From assembly GCA_046074525.1 (NCBI GenBank), contig JBJTOK010000036.1:62001-126000 (forward strand): DNA of 64,000 nt. The letters are read 5' to 3'. The stretch is from JAHEZL01 sp046074525. GTDB lineage: Bacteria; Bacteroidota; Bacteroidia; Flavobacteriales_C; GCA-002722245. Position 1 is the first letter of the stretch, and every line of letters starts with the position of its first letter. Below the pieces are notes generated by a model, which made no database searches, was not told the DNA's origin, and saw only the letters and a list, made by a program, of their open reading frames with translations. Positions 24,276 through 32,192 of the stretch are shown one piece after another. The position numbers were made by a program, and so were the translations under genes.

Positions 24276-25934
24276 ATGCAGAAAATCAAATCCCTGCTTT
24301 CCTTTCTCCGTTTGCTGCTTTCGCATTTTCGCTGGAAGATAGCACTGATTGTGATTTTTGGTGTGCTCTTTTCATTTTTTCAGGGTGTGAGCATCGTGAT
24401 GATAATCCCTCTTCTGGAATCATTCCAGAGTCAGAAGGATTCGGTATTTACTCCTGTTTTTGAATTGCTGGGCTGGGAGCAGGGTTTGTCGCAACTCTTG
24501 CTTTTTTACTTTATGATTCTCTTGGGCTATGCCTTGTTTAAAGCCTTGCAGATTTTATACACCCAGCGAACCCTGGCCCGTTTTTCTAATCAGTTTGCAG
24601 CAGAGGCCATGAATAGTTTGCTCAATGCCAACTGGGAGTTTTATTTGAAAGTACCTTCTTCGCAAATCATTAATCTCATGAAAACCGAGAGCCGATCGGT
24701 AAGGATTTTGGCGACGATGCTGTTTCAGGCGATACAAGGTTTTATTTTACTCATTATTCAATTGGTTTTTGCCCTGTGGATTTCAGTTAAGCTAACCCTG
24801 CTTTTATTGTTGATCCTCTCCATTCTTTTCTTGATACAGCGCTTTGTATACAAAGCCAATTACAATCTGGGCAAAGGCAACATAGGCCTTTCCGAAAACC
24901 TGCAAAAGTACTTTAATGAAACTTTCAAGGGAATCAAGTTGCTCAAGCTGCACCGACTCGAAATGAAGAAAGGTAAAGAGTATGAAGAGCATCTTGATCA
25001 GGTTTTTCAAAACGACATGAAGCGCTCTAATATAGATGCCTTCAGTGATTTGCTCTATACTTTGTCGGGAGCGCTGGTTATCATTCTGATGATATGGCTC
25101 AGTATGAGTTATCAGATTCTTTCGATTCCGTCTTTGCTGGTTTTGCTGGTATTGTTCTCACGGGTGATTTCACAAACGTTGTCGCTGGTGCAAACCACCG
25201 GACATATAAATAACATGTTGCCTTCCTTTGATCGTTTTTCAGAAATTGTCAATCTTGCCAAAGCCAGTGCGCAGCAAAATTCTGCGAAAGCGGAAAGCAA
25301 AAAAATAGCTTCACTTGAATTAAAGAATATCCATTTTTCTTTCGGAGAGAAAAAAATTCTGGACAATCTTAATCTTAAACTGGAAAGTGGAAAATTTTAT
25401 GTGTTCACCGGTCCGAGCGGAGTTGGGAAAACCATTACTTCCGATTTGATTTGCGGACTCATTACACCACAGAAGGGGGATATCATTATCGATGGAAAGA
25501 AAGTGAATGGCGAAGAGTTATTGCAGTACCAGGCTTCGATTGGATATGTATTGCAGGATACTGTTTTGTTCGGGACTTCCATCCGGAACAATATTACCTT
25601 CAACGAAAATTATTCCGACGCCGATATTTTGGAAGCAGCGCACAAAGCAGGATTGAAGACGCTTTTGGATAAATTGCCGGAAGGACTCGAAGCCATTGTA
25701 AAAGAAGATAACCGTGGATTCTCAGGTGGTGAAATGCAGCGTATCGCCATTGCCCGGGCGTTGATCCGTAAAACACCTCTCATTATTATGGATGAAGTCA
25801 CCAATGCCCTCGATCGGAGAAATGAGGACATCATCCTCTCCACTATCAATGAAATTAAGAAGGACAGCATTGTGGTGCTCATTACGCACAAGGAATACCT
25901 GTTTGATCTCGCCGATGAGGTGATCCGATTGTAA
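24276..25934 (+). CDS. ABC exporter, fused permease-ATPase (lasso D)
   Basis: A 552-residue half-transporter. Six membrane helices fill roughly residues 15-310, then an ATPase domain with Walker A 'GPSGVGKT' (Gly379 to Thr386), signature 'FSGGEMQRIAIARAL' and Walker B 'LIIMDEVTNALD'. No N-terminal C39 peptidase domain is present, so it exports an already processed peptide, as lasso D proteins do, giving self-protection as well. It is the only exporter in the locus. It is followed 21 bp later by the second JmjC gene. Confidence 0.92.
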   Translation: MQKIKSLLSFLRLLLSHFRWKIALIVIFGVLFSFFQGVSIVMIIPLLESFQSQKDSVFTPVFELLGWEQGLSQLLLFYFMILLGYALFKALQILYTQRTLARFSNQFAAEAMNSLLNANWEFYLKVPSSQIINLMKTESRSVRILATMLFQAIQGFILLIIQLVFALWISVKLTLLLLLILSILFLIQRFVYKANYNLGKGNIGLSENLQKYFNETFKGIKLLKLHRLEMKKGKEYEEHLDQVFQNDMKRSNIDAFSDLLYTLSGALVIILMIWLSMSYQILSIPSLLVLLVLFSRVISQTLSLVQTTGHINNMLPSFDRFSEIVNLAKASAQQNSAKAESKKIASLELKNIHFSFGEKKILDNLNLKLESGKFYVFTGPSGVGKTITSDLICGLITPQKGDIIIDGKKVNGEELLQYQASIGYVLQDTVLFGTSIRNNITFNENYSDADILEAAHKAGLKTLLDKLPEGLEAIVKEDNRGFSGGEMQRIAIARALIRKTPLIIMDEVTNALDRRNEDIILSTINEIKKDSIVVLITHKEYLFDLADEVIRL

Positions 25935-25955
25935 ATAATTCCTTATTTTTCCTTC

Positions 25956-27116
25956 ATGAACTTTGCCCAGATCATCCATCCGGTTTCTGTAGAAGAGTTT
26001 TTTCGCGATTACTACGAGAAAAAGCCCTTGTACATTGCACGCAATAATCCTTCGTATTACCACTCTTTACTGAGTTTGCAGGAGATTGATGCCTATCTGC
26101 AGCTAAAGCAAACTTTCTCTCCCAACGTGAAAGTGGCTTATAATGGTAAGGAAGCTTCTCCTTTCCTGTTTACCGAGAGTACTAATGACGTTGCGCCTTA
26201 TAAGGCCGATCCGCAGTTATTGCTGCATTTGCTGAAACAAGGGTATACGGTGAAGTATGACAAGCTGCACCAAACCTATCCGCCGCTGGCACAAAAAATT
26301 TCTTTGCTGGAAGAGGAGTTGGGATTGCAGATCCGTACCAGTTTGTACATCACTCCCGAAGATACTCAGGGCTATGGTGTGCACACCGATCGACATGATG
26401 TACTGGCCTTGCAGATCAATGGCACTAAACTGTGGAAGGTGAAATTTTCGGAGGAAGTATTGCCTTCGCATTACGACGTGCCTGTTAAAGTGAAGTGGGA
26501 AGAAGGAGAGGATCAGCTGATTGAACTGAAAGCTGGTGATTTTTTCTATTGTCCGCGCGGATTAGCACACGATGTATATACCAAAGAGCAAAGCTCGGTA
26601 CATTTTACTTTAGGTTTCCAGCCGGTGTATGGCTATCATCTTGCTGAAAAATTATCATCGCTGGCTTATGAAAATGCTTTTTTCAGGAAGGCCATTCCTA
26701 ACCACTATAGCACTGCGGACGAAAAGGAAAAATATAAGAAGGAGTGGCTATCGGAATTCCTGAAAATTGCCAAAAATATTGATGTGGAGACTTTGATAGA
26801 ATGGGCGGCTGCCGAAAAATCAAAATTGAATTTCTCCCAAGGCAGGTTTCTCAGTCAGTTTTATGAACCCGCTGCCAAAGATATTTTTATGGTTAATGAC
26901 TTGGATTGGACTTTAACCTTTACCAAGGTAGCGTGCCGTATTAAGATGTTGAGAGGAGATCACGATTTCCCTTTCTTGATGAAAGAGTTTTTGCTAGAGC
27001 TTAAAAACAAAAAAACGGTAAGTTTTATCGACTTACCGGATACTTTAAATATTATACAGAAGGGGAAAATCCTAAAGCGTTTGCTGAGAATAGGATTGCT
27101 TTCGGCTAAGATTTAA
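25956..27116 (+). CDS. JmjC/cupin_4-type oxygenase (copy 2)
   Basis: A 386-residue paralogue of the JmjC protein at 11569. Metal ligands are His143-x-Asp145 in 'YGVHTDRHD' and His205 in 'RGLAHDV', after 'AGDFFYCP'. The N-terminal 'PVSVEEFFRDYYEKKPLYIARNN' block is shared with the first copy ('PVKDFFALHWEKKHLHISRN'). The 3' end overlaps the end of precursor gene A2 by 11 bp on the opposite strand. Hydroxylation of the A2 peptide is a fair inference from position. Confidence 0.85.
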   Translation: MNFAQIIHPVSVEEFFRDYYEKKPLYIARNNPSYYHSLLSLQEIDAYLQLKQTFSPNVKVAYNGKEASPFLFTESTNDVAPYKADPQLLLHLLKQGYTVKYDKLHQTYPPLAQKISLLEEELGLQIRTSLYITPEDTQGYGVHTDRHDVLALQINGTKLWKVKFSEEVLPSHYDVPVKVKWEEGEDQLIELKAGDFFYCPRGLAHDVYTKEQSSVHFTLGFQPVYGYHLAEKLSSLAYENAFFRKAIPNHYSTADEKEKYKKEWLSEFLKIAKNIDVETLIEWAAAEKSKLNFSQGRFLSQFYEPAAKDIFMVNDLDWTLTFTKVACRIKMLRGDHDFPFLMKEFLLELKNKKTVSFIDLPDTLNIIQKGKILKRLLRIGLLSAKI

Positions 27117-27219
27117 ATTCTGCTGTTTCTCTAACGTTAGGAGTTGGGTTTGACAGTGTGGCATCAACTCCCAAATCACTGATTTCAGGCGCTTCCCATT
27201 TTTTCTTGTTGGTTTCCAT
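27106..27219 (-). CDS. Lasso-peptide precursor A2 (37 aa)
   Basis: A short gene on the minus strand with ATG at 27217-27219 and TAG at 27106-27108. The leader has Trp8-x-x-Pro11-x-Ile13, Leu16-Gly17 and Thr21, the same spacing as paeninodin (Pro to Thr = 10 residues, core starting two residues after the Thr). The core would be SNPTPNVRETAEFKS, with Ser1 and Glu31 (core residue 9) placed for a 9-residue macrolactam ring and a 6-residue tail. Position -2 is Thr, as most lasso leaders require. The C-terminal residue is Ser, a fit to the HPr-kinase-like enzyme. It lies tail to tail with the JmjC gene and has a TATATTTG box upstream. Confidence 0.85.
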   Translation of the reverse strand: METNKKKWEAPEISDLGVDATLSNPTPNVRETAEFKS

Positions 27220-27234
27220 AGAAGTATTTTTTTT

Positions 27235-27242
27235 CAAATATA
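27235..27242 (-). promoter_or_regulatory. Predicted -7 box of precursor A2
   Basis: TATATTTG on the minus strand, 15 bp before the A2 start, is identical to the -7 box of A1. A clear -33 TTG is not seen at the expected spacing, so the promoter is less complete than that of A1. Confidence 0.4.
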
Positions 27243-27248
27243 GTAATT

Positions 27249-28268
27249 TTAAAATTCTGGATACTGCATGGTGATGCAGTGGATGGATCCGTGCTGCTTG
27301 ATCAACACCACCGAGTCGATGGCAATAATTTCTTTATCAGGAAAAATCCCCTGCATTGTTTTGATTGCCTCGGCATCCTTGCTCGAATTGTAAACAGGAA
27401 AGAGTACAATGTCGTTCATAATAAGAAAATTGGCGTAAGTGGCCGGTAAGCGGTCGTCGCCGTCGTAGGCAGCATCAGCCATAGGAAGAGCTACCAGGTT
27501 ATATTTTTCTCCTTTGAGGTTGGTGGCGCGTTGCAATTCCTCTTCCATTTTGCTGAGTGCGCTGTAATGCTCGTCATTCGGATCATCGCATTTCACGTAA
27601 GCAATCGTGTTTTCGTTACAGAAGCGGGCTAGGGTATCAATGTGGCTGTCGGTGTCGTCACCGGCGAGATAGCCGTGGTTGATCCAGATGACTTTTTCGA
27701 TATGCAGGAGCTCTTTGAGCAGTTTTTCAATTTCGTTGATGGTCCATTGCGGATTGCGGTTTTCTTCGAGCAGGCATTCGCTGGTAGTCATCAAAACCCC
27801 TTGTCCGTCAACTTCAAGAGAACCTCCTTCAAGCACAATATGATTTAAATCCTTGATGTCCCAATTTGCTGGGAAAGCTTTTGCATCAAAGAGTTTTTGG
27901 GTGATGGCCGAGTCTTTTTCGGCAGCGAATTTTTTTCCCCAGCCATTGAATTGAAAATCCAGAATCACAGGTTTTCCGTTTTCCAGAATGGTGATTCCTC
28001 CATGGTCTCGCGCCCAGGTATCGTTTACATCACACTGGTAAATGTGGATGTTGGCGAGATTGCAGTGCTGCACATAGCCTTGTACTTCTTCCACGTTTTG
28101 TGCAGCAATGATCAACTTTTGCCGCTTCGCGATTTCAAAAGCAATTTTTTTGTAGCATACGAGTACCTCTTCCCAAACATCAGCCCAGTCGGTATCCTGA
28201 TGGGGCCACGTCAATTGAATTGCAGATTGCTGATGCCATTCTGGAGGGAAGAAGTTTTGTGTTTTCAT
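27249..28268 (-). CDS. aguA: Agmatine deiminase
   Basis: A 339-residue enzyme of the peptidyl-arginine-deiminase/agmatine-deiminase fold, converting agmatine to N-carbamoylputrescine and ammonia in polyamine synthesis. Visible: 'DTWARDHGG', 'EGGSLEVDGQG', the catalytic 'GDDTDSHIDTLARF' and the C-terminal 'HGSIHCITMQYP' with the nucleophile Cys. The length is normal for the bacterial enzyme. It is transcribed toward the A2 gene, ending 30 bp before the A2 start. Its family is common in Bacteroidota, so I read it as a resident metabolic gene at the edge of the cluster, not a tailoring gene. Confidence 0.92.
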   Translation of the reverse strand: MKTQNFFPPEWHQQSAIQLTWPHQDTDWADVWEEVLVCYKKIAFEIAKRQKLIIAAQNVEEVQGYVQHCNLANIHIYQCDVNDTWARDHGGITILENGKPVILDFQFNGWGKKFAAEKDSAITQKLFDAKAFPANWDIKDLNHIVLEGGSLEVDGQGVLMTTSECLLEENRNPQWTINEIEKLLKELLHIEKVIWINHGYLAGDDTDSHIDTLARFCNENTIAYVKCDDPNDEHYSALSKMEEELQRATNLKGEKYNLVALPMADAAYDGDDRLPATYANFLIMNDIVLFPVYNSSKDAEAIKTMQGIFPDKEIIAIDSVVLIKQHGSIHCITMQYPEF

Positions 28269-28295
28269 GAGGCAAAGCTAAAAAAATATCCTGTG

Positions 28296-28329
28296 CTCCG
28301 TTAAGTTTAACGAAGCGTAGCTTGGCGGA
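28296..28329 (+). repeat. Dispersed palindromic repeat, copy 1
   Basis: A 34-bp sequence starting CTCCG and ending GGCGGA, rich in small inverted repeats. It aligns with the reverse complement of 46105-46139 with about six mismatches. It lies upstream of the agmatine deiminase gene. Confidence 0.55.
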
Positions 28330-28383
28330 ATCTTTTCCCGAATCTTTCAGCTTCCTTTGCAATTGAAAAGATGAAATCTTTAC

Positions 28384-28415
28384 GAAAAAATTCCGCGAAG
28401 TTGAAGACTTCGCGG
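28384..28415 (-). terminator. Intrinsic terminator after the anti-sigma-like gene
   Basis: A perfect 9-bp stem, CCGCGAAGT at 28393-28401 with ACTTCGCGG at 28407-28415, followed on the minus strand by a run of T (28384-28392). It lies 38 bp past the stop of the leftward gene ending at 28454. Confidence 0.75.
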
Positions 28416-28453
28416 AGGGGTTTGATAATCATGCTCAAAAAGTTCACACAGAC

Positions 28454-30697
28454 TTACTTCACAATAATCTGGTTATCCGAAAATTCGGCAATGAATTTTT
28501 TATAGCCTTTGAAGGACACTGTTTTCAAATCGATATCCATTCTAATGTCTTGAAGCAGCATGATCGTTTTTTCATCCAATTCCAGATTATAGATATCGTC
28601 TTTCCTTGCCGGAACCTTAGGCTTGTCGGCCAAATATTTTATGTTGGCGCGTTCTGCTGCCATCCATTGCAGTACCGAAGCTTCAGCGCCAAGAGATTTC
28701 AAACGGGCGCGTATGGTTTCTATTTTTTCATCTTTCAAATCAGCAACGATAGATTCTGTTGTGTAAGGATTATACTTCTTTTCAAACCACTGATAAGAAT
28801 TTCCTTTTCGGGAAACTGCGAAGCAAAAAGTATTTTTCATTTGTTCTGCCTCAGGTGCTGATGCCAGAGGGAACAGTGCAACAGCTTCTCCTTCCTGAAT
28901 AGTTAATGGTGTTAAGTTGTTGATCGTGTTGAGCCATTGGAAAACATCAGTGTTACCGACAGGGTTAAGCAAAGCGATAGGCACCGACTGAGATCCATAA
29001 TCCAGCAAGTGCAGGTATGCATCAATATTTACCCATCCTGGTTTTGCCCAGCTGAAACCATAAGAGCTTCTGGTGACATTAGGTGCAGGAAGGTTATTTT
29101 TTAGTGTGGCAAGGGTAGTGCTGTCGCCGGCATTTATTTTTTCCTGAATCTCGGAGATGGTGTATTTACTGTCGAGACCGAGTTTTTTATTCAGTTTATT
29201 TTTCTCGTCGGTGTATTTCTGTTTTTTCTGTGCATAAAATTCTGCGAGTTGTTTTTGATACATCTCACTGCCTTTCACATTGCCCAGTCTTTCGTTGGCA
29301 AAAAACTGGAAGATGCGCTGTTCATTGCCCTGAACCTTTCCTGCGATGATGGAATCAGAATAGCACAAATCTTTATCGAGATTATTAATATACACCTGCA
29401 ACAGCTCTTCACCATTTGCACAGGTGTGCAGTATTTTGATGCGCTCTTCAAATTCTTTGGTAGCGATGAAGGTTTTGTTGAATTCTTTGTTTCTTATCGT
29501 TTTTACAGTGAGCGGATTGATGCCAGATTGCGGAACATTGGCGGTATCAAATTGCAGTGAGCCGAGTAAAGGTTGTTCCTGCCGGTTTCTGAAAATGTAT
29601 TGCCAGAAAGTTCTTTTCTTCACTTGAGCACCTTCTCGGTTTTTAACCACAGTCACTGTATTGGTTAAACTGTAATACAAGCTATCCAGCAGAGGTTTGG
29701 TGGGCTTCCTGTAATTTTTGTAAGGCATGTATCCCTTCACAGTTTCCGAAAATCCATCGGGCAGGAAATCGAGCATTCCAAAAGGAAGATTGATTAAATA
29801 TTTTTTTGTTGCTGTTGGATTTTTCCAATCCACATTTCCGCCATGCACATCTCCTTCAAAAACCATCATGTTGGGTTTTGTTTTCACGGCAGGGATTTCG
29901 ATGTATAAAGGTCGCGCAGGATTGATGTTCACTTCCTTGTCGTTTTGCGTTGCTCTGATGTGAAGCATTCCTCCGCTTTCCAGCATTTTTCCGTTCGATA
30001 GAGTGCCAAGCCTGTAGAGTACCATATCATCAAGATTCAATGCTTCCGCCAATTCCAGTGTTACAGCCGTTTTAATGATTGCACCCTGTTCATCGGTAAA
30101 GGCATCTGTTGGTACAATAATCATTGTTCCGTAGCGTCCTTCAATACTTGCACCTTTAGCCGGATTGATAATGAATTTTTGCACATCGGGCTGCACCCAT
30201 GTTTTGAGTCCGTGGAAATCGTAAAAAACATTTTCTTTTGAAGATGCTGAATTATCTTTTTGATGTGTTGTTTTATTGTTTGCTGAAATAGTTGATTTCG
30301 CTATTGTTGTTTGTATGCCGGCAGAAGGAGTTAATGTAACATCACTTTGCGGAGCGATATTTACTGTCGGTATAGCTTTTTCAGGTTGTGTTTTTTCCTC
30401 TTTTTCGGAAGAAGAATTCAACATTAAATAAAGTATTACCAGAGTACTTAAAAAGAGGAATAATAGCAATCCCCATTTTCTGAATCCGGAGCGCTTGTAT
30501 TTCTTTTGAGTGCTTGCAATTTCTTTTTTCAGAGCAATTCTATTGGCGACTCTGATAAAATCTTTTTGTAGTTCCAGCTGCTGTCTGAGTTCAGCGCTGT
30601 CGCTCAAAGCCGTTTCAAAATCGGTCTTTGCCTTTCCCGACAATTCTCCTCTGAGGTATTTGTCGATGAGTTCTATATTTTCCAGTGATGGTCTCAT
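28454..30697 (-). CDS. Anti-sigma-factor-like membrane protein with a large extracytoplasmic part
   Basis: A 747-residue protein. Residues 1-60 look like the cytosolic sigma-binding end of an anti-sigma factor ('IELIDKYLRGELSGKAKTDFE', then a Leu/Gln-rich helix), residues 75-93 form one membrane helix, and some 650 residues lie outside the cytoplasm with no motif I recognise. It follows the ECF sigma gene by 4 bp, the normal order for a sigma/anti-sigma pair. The extracytoplasmic part is far longer than in classical anti-sigma factors, so it may itself sense or bind something in the envelope. It ends at a strong terminator. Confidence 0.7.
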   Translation of the reverse strand: MRPSLENIELIDKYLRGELSGKAKTDFETALSDSAELRQQLELQKDFIRVANRIALKKEIASTQKKYKRSGFRKWGLLLFLFLSTLVILYLMLNSSSEKEEKTQPEKAIPTVNIAPQSDVTLTPSAGIQTTIAKSTISANNKTTHQKDNSASSKENVFYDFHGLKTWVQPDVQKFIINPAKGASIEGRYGTMIIVPTDAFTDEQGAIIKTAVTLELAEALNLDDMVLYRLGTLSNGKMLESGGMLHIRATQNDKEVNINPARPLYIEIPAVKTKPNMMVFEGDVHGGNVDWKNPTATKKYLINLPFGMLDFLPDGFSETVKGYMPYKNYRKPTKPLLDSLYYSLTNTVTVVKNREGAQVKKRTFWQYIFRNRQEQPLLGSLQFDTANVPQSGINPLTVKTIRNKEFNKTFIATKEFEERIKILHTCANGEELLQVYINNLDKDLCYSDSIIAGKVQGNEQRIFQFFANERLGNVKGSEMYQKQLAEFYAQKKQKYTDEKNKLNKKLGLDSKYTISEIQEKINAGDSTTLATLKNNLPAPNVTRSSYGFSWAKPGWVNIDAYLHLLDYGSQSVPIALLNPVGNTDVFQWLNTINNLTPLTIQEGEAVALFPLASAPEAEQMKNTFCFAVSRKGNSYQWFEKKYNPYTTESIVADLKDEKIETIRARLKSLGAEASVLQWMAAERANIKYLADKPKVPARKDDIYNLELDEKTIMLLQDIRMDIDLKTVSFKGYKKFIAEFSDNQIIVK

Positions 30698-30701
30698 AAG
30701 A

Positions 30702-31250
30702 TTACTTTTTTGGTTTGTGATCAGCAGCCAGTCGGATGGCCTGCTCCATGCATTTGTACTTTTGCGTTTTGGCCGAATTCACGGAAGAAAAGCCAAGGGC
30801 CTTTGCTAGAATCTCCATCGATTCTTTTCTGAAATAAAAGCGTTCGAAGATTTGCTGGCACTTTTCCGAAAGCGATGCAATGATGTTTTCCATCACTGTG
30901 AATTTCTCTTCCTGGGCCTGATCATAACCAATATCCTGTTCGGATATTATGAGGGTGTCACTCCATTCTAATTCTTGTGTTTTATTTTGTTTGCGCAGTT
31001 GGTTTTTCCATAATAGTCGAGCAATGCCATAGAGGTAAGTCGACAATTTTGAAGTGAGTTCAAAGTGGGGATTGCTTACCTTTTCAATAAAAAGCAATAA
31101 ACTGTCATTGAAAATTTCTTCGGCAGCTTCATTATTTCCACCTGAAGAGACTATGTTGTGTTTTATTTTCGGGAACTCTTTATAGAGTATTGTTAGGGCC
31201 TTTTCCCTTTGGCCTTCCCTTATTTTGCGGATAATTTCATGGTCTTCCAT
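30702..31250 (-). CDS. ECF-type RNA polymerase sigma factor
   Basis: A 182-residue sigma-70-family protein. Region 2 is seen around 'EEIFNDSLLLFIEKV' and 'LSTYLYGIARLLWKNQLRK', and region 4 around 'LSEKCQQIFERFYFRKESMEILAKALGFSS' with a helix-turn-helix. It is immediately followed by the gene for a membrane-anchored partner that should hold it inactive. The genes it controls cannot be deduced from the window. Confidence 0.85.
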   Translation of the reverse strand: MEDHEIIRKIREGQREKALTILYKEFPKIKHNIVSSGGNNEAAEEIFNDSLLLFIEKVSNPHFELTSKLSTYLYGIARLLWKNQLRKQNKTQELEWSDTLIISEQDIGYDQAQEEKFTVMENIIASLSEKCQQIFERFYFRKESMEILAKALGFSSVNSAKTQKYKCMEQAIRLAADHKPKK

Positions 31251-31307
31251 AAACGGTATTTTTCTATTTATGTCAGGTTTGGATAAGAAGTAACCATTAA
31301 AGGGAAA

Positions 31308-31655
31308 TTATTTTTGGTAGAGTTCAATTTTTCTGCCGTCGGGATCCTGTATCACGGCCATGAAGCCAAATTCAGAAGCAGCGGGTTCCGTTGAAAAAGT
31401 GATGTTTTGCTTTTTCAGTTCAGTGATCACCGCGTCAAAATTTTCCAATGCAAAACCCAGTCGAAGATTTTTATCCACTACTGTTTGCGTCTTGGTTAAA
31501 GGATAAATTTCCAGTACAATTTCACCAAGTGCTGTTGAATAATGAAAGGGCCCGTTGCCATGCTGATGATATTGAAAAGCACAGCCGAAAATGGCATAAA
31601 ATTCAGCCAGTTTTTTCGGATCGGAAGTGCGGATGACAATAAGTCTTAATTCCAT
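31308..31655 (-). CDS. VOC/glyoxalase-family protein
   Basis: A 115-residue single-domain vicinal-oxygen-chelate protein: 'SDPKKLAEFYAIFGCAF' at the start, 'GEIVLEIYP' in the middle and 'AVIQDPDGRKIELYQK' at the end, a pattern of glyoxalase, dioxygenase and fosfomycin-resistance relatives. A metal site made of His/Glu residues across a dimer is likely. It is the last gene of a four-gene leftward operon headed by asnS. The substrate is unknown. Confidence 0.85.
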   Translation of the reverse strand: MELRLIVIRTSDPKKLAEFYAIFGCAFQYHQHGNGPFHYSTALGEIVLEIYPLTKTQTVVDKNLRLGFALENFDAVITELKKQNITFSTEPAASEFGFMAVIQDPDGRKIELYQK

Positions 31656-31670
31656 TAATTCTGAATATAT

Positions 31671-32192
31671 TTAGAGATCATAGTCAAGATAATAAACCCT
31701 TTTATTTTCCTTGTCATACCATAGAAGTCTGAAATACCGGTCCTTATAATTGTAAGAGTAGGGAGTAATGGTTTTTGTTTTTTCTTTGTCCCACCAGGAA
31801 AAATCAGGTTGCAGTCCTTCGCTGGAGTTGTCGGGTTTTTCCGTTGGGGTGAGCTTAAGATGTTTAATGATGCTTTGCAGCGTATCGCTATTGCAAACAA
31901 AAGAAAAGGCATATTTTTGGTTGATGCCCATTTCATCGGCAGCGCAATATATTTCCTTTACATCTTCTGGTGGTGTAAACCCGAAAAATTCCTGAAAGCG
32001 TAATTTATTCCATTTGGTGTCGGGAGTGTGTGCGTCGAAATGCTTAACGACTTTATCTACCAGCTGTTCTTTTTTTTCTGATAATTTGTTGCTGGTTTTA
32101 TCCAGAACTTCTTTGCCCTTGTTTTCTATTGTGTTACAAGCAAACAATAGAATTAATAATACTGATGATGATATTGGAAGTAATTTCTCCAT
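31671..32192 (-). CDS. Lipoprotein of unknown function
   Basis: A 173-residue protein with a lipoprotein signal, 'SVLLILLFAC' (lipobox Cys19), then a charged region with a coiled-coil-like 'SNKLSEKKEQLVDKVVKHF', then a compact domain ending 'RVYYLDYDL'. It begins one base after the stop of the upstream secreted-protein gene. I do not recognise a family. It is expected on the inner face of the outer membrane. Confidence 0.75.
   Translation of the reverse strand: MEKLLPISSSVLLILLFACNTIENKGKEVLDKTSNKLSEKKEQLVDKVVKHFDAHTPDTKWNKLRFQEFFGFTPPEDVKEIYCAADEMGINQKYAFSFVCNSDTLQSIIKHLKLTPTEKPDNSSEGLQPDFSWWDKEKTKTITPYSYNYKDRYFRLLWYDKENKRVYYLDYDL

Noticed and set aside
11569..27116. The two JmjC proteins as housekeeping ribosomal oxygenases
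   Set aside because: They are paralogues, each near one precursor gene and inside peptide operons; a ribosomal role would not explain two diverged copies here. The possibility is not fully excluded.
27249..28268. Agmatine deiminase as a peptidyl-arginine deiminase making citrulline in the lasso peptides
   Set aside because: The protein has the normal length and motifs of metabolic agmatine deiminase, which is common in Bacteroidota, and it lacks any leader-binding extension. Nearness to A2 alone is not enough.
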